Origin: Metapseudomonas boanensis
Lineage (GTDB): Bacteria; Pseudomonadota; Gammaproteobacteria; Pseudomonadales; Pseudomonadaceae
Direction of reading: 5' to 3'
NCBI RefSeq assembly: GCF_018704125.1
Contig: NZ_JAGTIS010000011.1
Location: forward strand, 62,001 to 126,000
DNA: 64,000 nt
Part shown: in pieces, positions 62,193-64,000 of the stretch
How the letters are laid out: each line of letters opens with the position of its first letter
Position numbering within the stretch: position 1 is the stretch's first letter
Program-made: the position numbers and the translations under genes
Notes under the pieces: model-generated
What the model saw: only the letters and a program-made list of their open reading frames with translations
The model's database searches: none
What the model was told of the DNA's origin: nothing

Positions 62193-62624
62193 ATGGCTGT
62201 CGAACGTACCCTCTCCATCATCAAGCCGGATGCCGTTGCCAAGAACGTCGTTGGTGAGATCGTCACCCGCTTCGAAAAGGCTGGCCTGCGCGTCGTTGCG
62301 GCCAAAATGGTCCAGCTGTCCGAGCGCGAAGCCGGCGGCTTCTATGCCGAGCACAAGGAGCGCGGCTTCTTCAAGGACCTCGTTTCCTTCATGACCTCCG
62401 GTCCGGTTGTCGTTCAGGTACTGGAAGGCGAGAACGCCATTGCCAAGAACCGTGAGCTGATGGGCGCTACCGATCCGAAGAAAGCTGACGCTGGCACCAT
62501 TCGCGCCGATTTCGCCGTTTCCATCGACGAAAACGCCGTTCACGGTTCCGACTCCGAGGCTTCCGCTGCTCGCGAAATCGCTTACTTCTTCGCCGCCACC
62601 GAGGTGTGCGCTCGCATTCGCTAA
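62193..62624 (+). CDS. ndk: Nucleoside diphosphate kinase
   Basis: Balances NTP pools by phosphate transfer through a phospho-His. The 143-aa product has [13 protein letters not shown] at the start and the active-site motif [13 protein letters not shown] (His near 117). TGGAG precedes ATG 62193. In Pseudomonas Ndk is also linked to alginate precursor GTP supply. Confidence 0.98.
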   Translation: MAVERTLSIIKPDAVAKNVVGEIVTRFEKAGLRVVAAKMVQLSEREAGGFYAEHKERGFFKDLVSFMTSGPVVVQVLEGENAIAKNRELMGATDPKKADAGTIRADFAVSIDENAVHGSDSEASAAREIAYFFAATEVCARIR

Positions 62625-62648
62625 TGGCGAACGCGCGAGGGTGAAGCC

Positions 62649-63797
62649 ATGACTGAATCAACCGGTAAAGTGAACCTGCTGGGCCTGACCCAGCCGCAAC
62701 TGGAAAGCTTCTTCGAGTCCATCGGGGAGAAGCGCTTCCGCGCCGGCCAGGTGATGAAGTGGATTCACCACTTTGGCGTCGATGATTTCGACGCCATGAG
62801 CAATATCGGCAAGGCCTTGCGCGAAAAGCTCAAGGCCTCTGCCGAGATTCGCGGCCCGGAAGTGGTCAGTCAGGATATTTCCAGCGACGGCACCCGCAAA
62901 TGGGTGGTGCGCGTGGCCTCCGGTAGCTGCGTTGAAACTGTTTACATTCCCCAGGGAGGGCGCGGCACGCTCTGCGTTTCGTCCCAGGCCGGCTGTGCGC
63001 TGGATTGCAGCTTCTGCTCCACCGGCAAGCAGGGTTTCAACAGTGACCTGACCTCGGCTGAAGTGATCGGCCAGGTCTGGATCGCCAACAAATCGTTCGG
63101 CACCATCCCGGCGAAGATCGACCGTGCCATCACCAACGTGGTGATGATGGGCATGGGCGAACCGCTGCTGAATTTCGATAACGTGGTCGCCGCCATGAAC
63201 ATCATGATGGACGACCTCGGCTACGGTATCTCCAAGCGCAAAGTTACGCTGTCCACCTCGGGCGTGGCCCCGATGATCGACAAGCTTGGCGAAGTGATCG
63301 ATGTATCGCTGGCGTTGTCGCTGCACGCACCAAACGACCCGCTGCGCAATGAGTTGGTACCGATCAACAAGAAGTATCCGCTGGCTGTGGTACTGGACGC
63401 CTGCCGCCGCTATATCTCCCGTCTTGGCGAAAAGCGCGTGCTGACGATCGAGTACACCCTGCTCAAGGACGTCAACGACCAGCCCGCGCACGCGGCGCAG
63501 ATGATCGAGTTGCTCAAGGACTTCCCTTGCAAGATCAACTTGATCCCCTTCAACCCGTTCCCGCACTCGGGGTATGAGCGGCCGAGCAACAACTCGATCC
63601 GCCGCTTCCAGGACTTGTTGCACAAGGCCGGACACAATGTCACCGTCCGCACCACCCGTGGCGAAGACATCGACGCAGCCTGTGGACAGCTGGTCGGCCA
63701 GGTGATGGATCGCACCCGCCGCAGCGAGCGCTATATCGCTGTGCGTCAGCTGAATGCTGACGCTGAGACTGCACGCGATACTGCGAACCGGAACTGA
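62649..63797 (+). CDS. rlmN: RlmN, dual-specificity 23S rRNA/tRNA adenine-C2 methyltransferase
   Basis: Radical-SAM enzyme that methylates A2503 of 23S rRNA and A37 of some tRNAs. The 382-aa product has the CxxxCxxC cluster motif (CALDCSFC, near 116-123), [12 protein letters not shown], and the C-terminal catalytic Cys in [12 protein letters not shown] 62649 has GAGGGTG upstream, 24 bp after ndk, so they may be co-transcribed. Confidence 0.97.
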   Translation: MTESTGKVNLLGLTQPQLESFFESIGEKRFRAGQVMKWIHHFGVDDFDAMSNIGKALREKLKASAEIRGPEVVSQDISSDGTRKWVVRVASGSCVETVYIPQGGRGTLCVSSQAGCALDCSFCSTGKQGFNSDLTSAEVIGQVWIANKSFGTIPAKIDRAITNVVMMGMGEPLLNFDNVVAAMNIMMDDLGYGISKRKVTLSTSGVAPMIDKLGEVIDVSLALSLHAPNDPLRNELVPINKKYPLAVVLDACRRYISRLGEKRVLTIEYTLLKDVNDQPAHAAQMIELLKDFPCKINLIPFNPFPHSGYERPSNNSIRRFQDLLHKAGHNVTVRTTRGEDIDAACGQLVGQVMDRTRRSERYIAVRQLNADAETARDTANRN

Positions 63798-63810
63798 AGG
63801 ACGAACACCC

Positions 63811-64000
63811 ATGACCCTGCGCGCCATGCTGCTGCTTGTTTTCGCTAGCCTGCTGGCTGCCTGCGTGTCGACTGGTCACGTCGATCCGATGACGACTGAC
63901 CAGGGGCGTGATGCCGCGCGTGACGCCTATATCCAGTTGGGCATCGGTTACCTGCAGCAGGGCGATTCGGAGCGGGCCAAGGTACCGCTGAAGAAAGCCC
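63811..64000 (+). CDS. pilF: PilF, type IV pilus pilotin lipoprotein (N-terminal part only)
   Basis: TPR lipoprotein that localises and assembles the PilQ secretin in the outer membrane. Sixty-three residues are visible before the window ends: a signal peptide with lipobox (SLLAAC, Cys near 18) and the start of the first TPR (DAARDAYIQLGIGYLQQGDS). It lies 13 bp after rlmN, with GAAGGACG before the ATG, in the order ndk-rlmN-pilF known from Pseudomonas. Confidence 0.92.
   Translation, partial: MTLRAMLLLVFASLLAACVSTGHVDPMTTDQGRDAARDAYIQLGIGYLQQGDSERAKVPLKKA

Overview
The window is high-GC chromosomal DNA from a gamma-proteobacterium. It is almost certainly a Pseudomonas of the P. aeruginosa lineage, but not P. 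aeruginosa itself. Evidence: an alginate operon starting algD-alg8-alg44-algK, a dauBAR D-arginine cluster, sbcDC, valS-holC-pepA, lptFG, queA-tgt-yajC-secDF, an iscR-iscSUA-hscBA-fdx-iscX operon, ndk-rlmN-pilF, and several families of Pseudomonas-type palindromic intergenic repeats. From memory these blocks match blocks of the PAO1 map, joined in a different order. No prophage, plasmid, CRISPR array or intact insertion sequence is visible. Both window ends cut genes (algK on the left, pilF on the right).

Layout. 1-5230 (minus strand): start of the alginate operon behind a ~780-bp control region with a recognisable AlgU-type promoter, a reversed AlgR box and an unexplained pair of tandem palindromes. 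5.2-10.2 kb: yaaA, a DmeF-like metal exporter, a PIN-PhoH ATPase and moaCDE. 10.2-14.3 kb: a D-arginine/basic amino acid module consisting of a periplasmic binding protein facing the dauBA-dauR genes; both promoters carry the same 17-bp dyad, which I propose is the DauR operator. 14.3-20.4 kb: a patchy region with an ISL3 transposase relic, a DEAD-box helicase, a membrane dipeptidase, a cNMP-binding/GGDEF cyclase, a decayed AMP-ligase gene and an esterase. 20.8-25.1 kb: general amino-acid ABC transporter aapJQMP. 25-38.6 kb: small housekeeping and accessory genes, yejK, an orphan TAXI-type protein, sbcDC, rlmF, a VTT membrane protein, a large SLC13/TrkA-C permease and a small winged-helix protein. 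38.6-44 kb (minus): valS, a hypothetical gene, holC, pepA. 44.1-47.6 kb: lptFG, an RDD protein, a cold-shock protein with a long leader, and tRNA-Leu(CAA). 47.7-53.1 kb: queA-tgt (queuosine) and yajC-secD-secF (protein export). 53.3-56.4 kb: a glycine-zipper protein, suhB, trmJ, cysE. 56.5-62.1 kb: the complete housekeeping Fe-S assembly operon behind an IscR-type promoter. 62.2-64 kb: ndk, rlmN and the start of pilF.

How the parts connect. Most of the window is core genome and behaves as expected. Novelty is concentrated in the non-coding DNA: the paired TTGCA-N3-TGCAA elements upstream of algD, the shared dau operator together with an intrinsic terminator in front of dauR, and three families of dispersed palindromic repeats. 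I do not see strong evidence for a wholly new multigene system. All calls come from reading the sequence and recalled knowledge of families; no database search was run.
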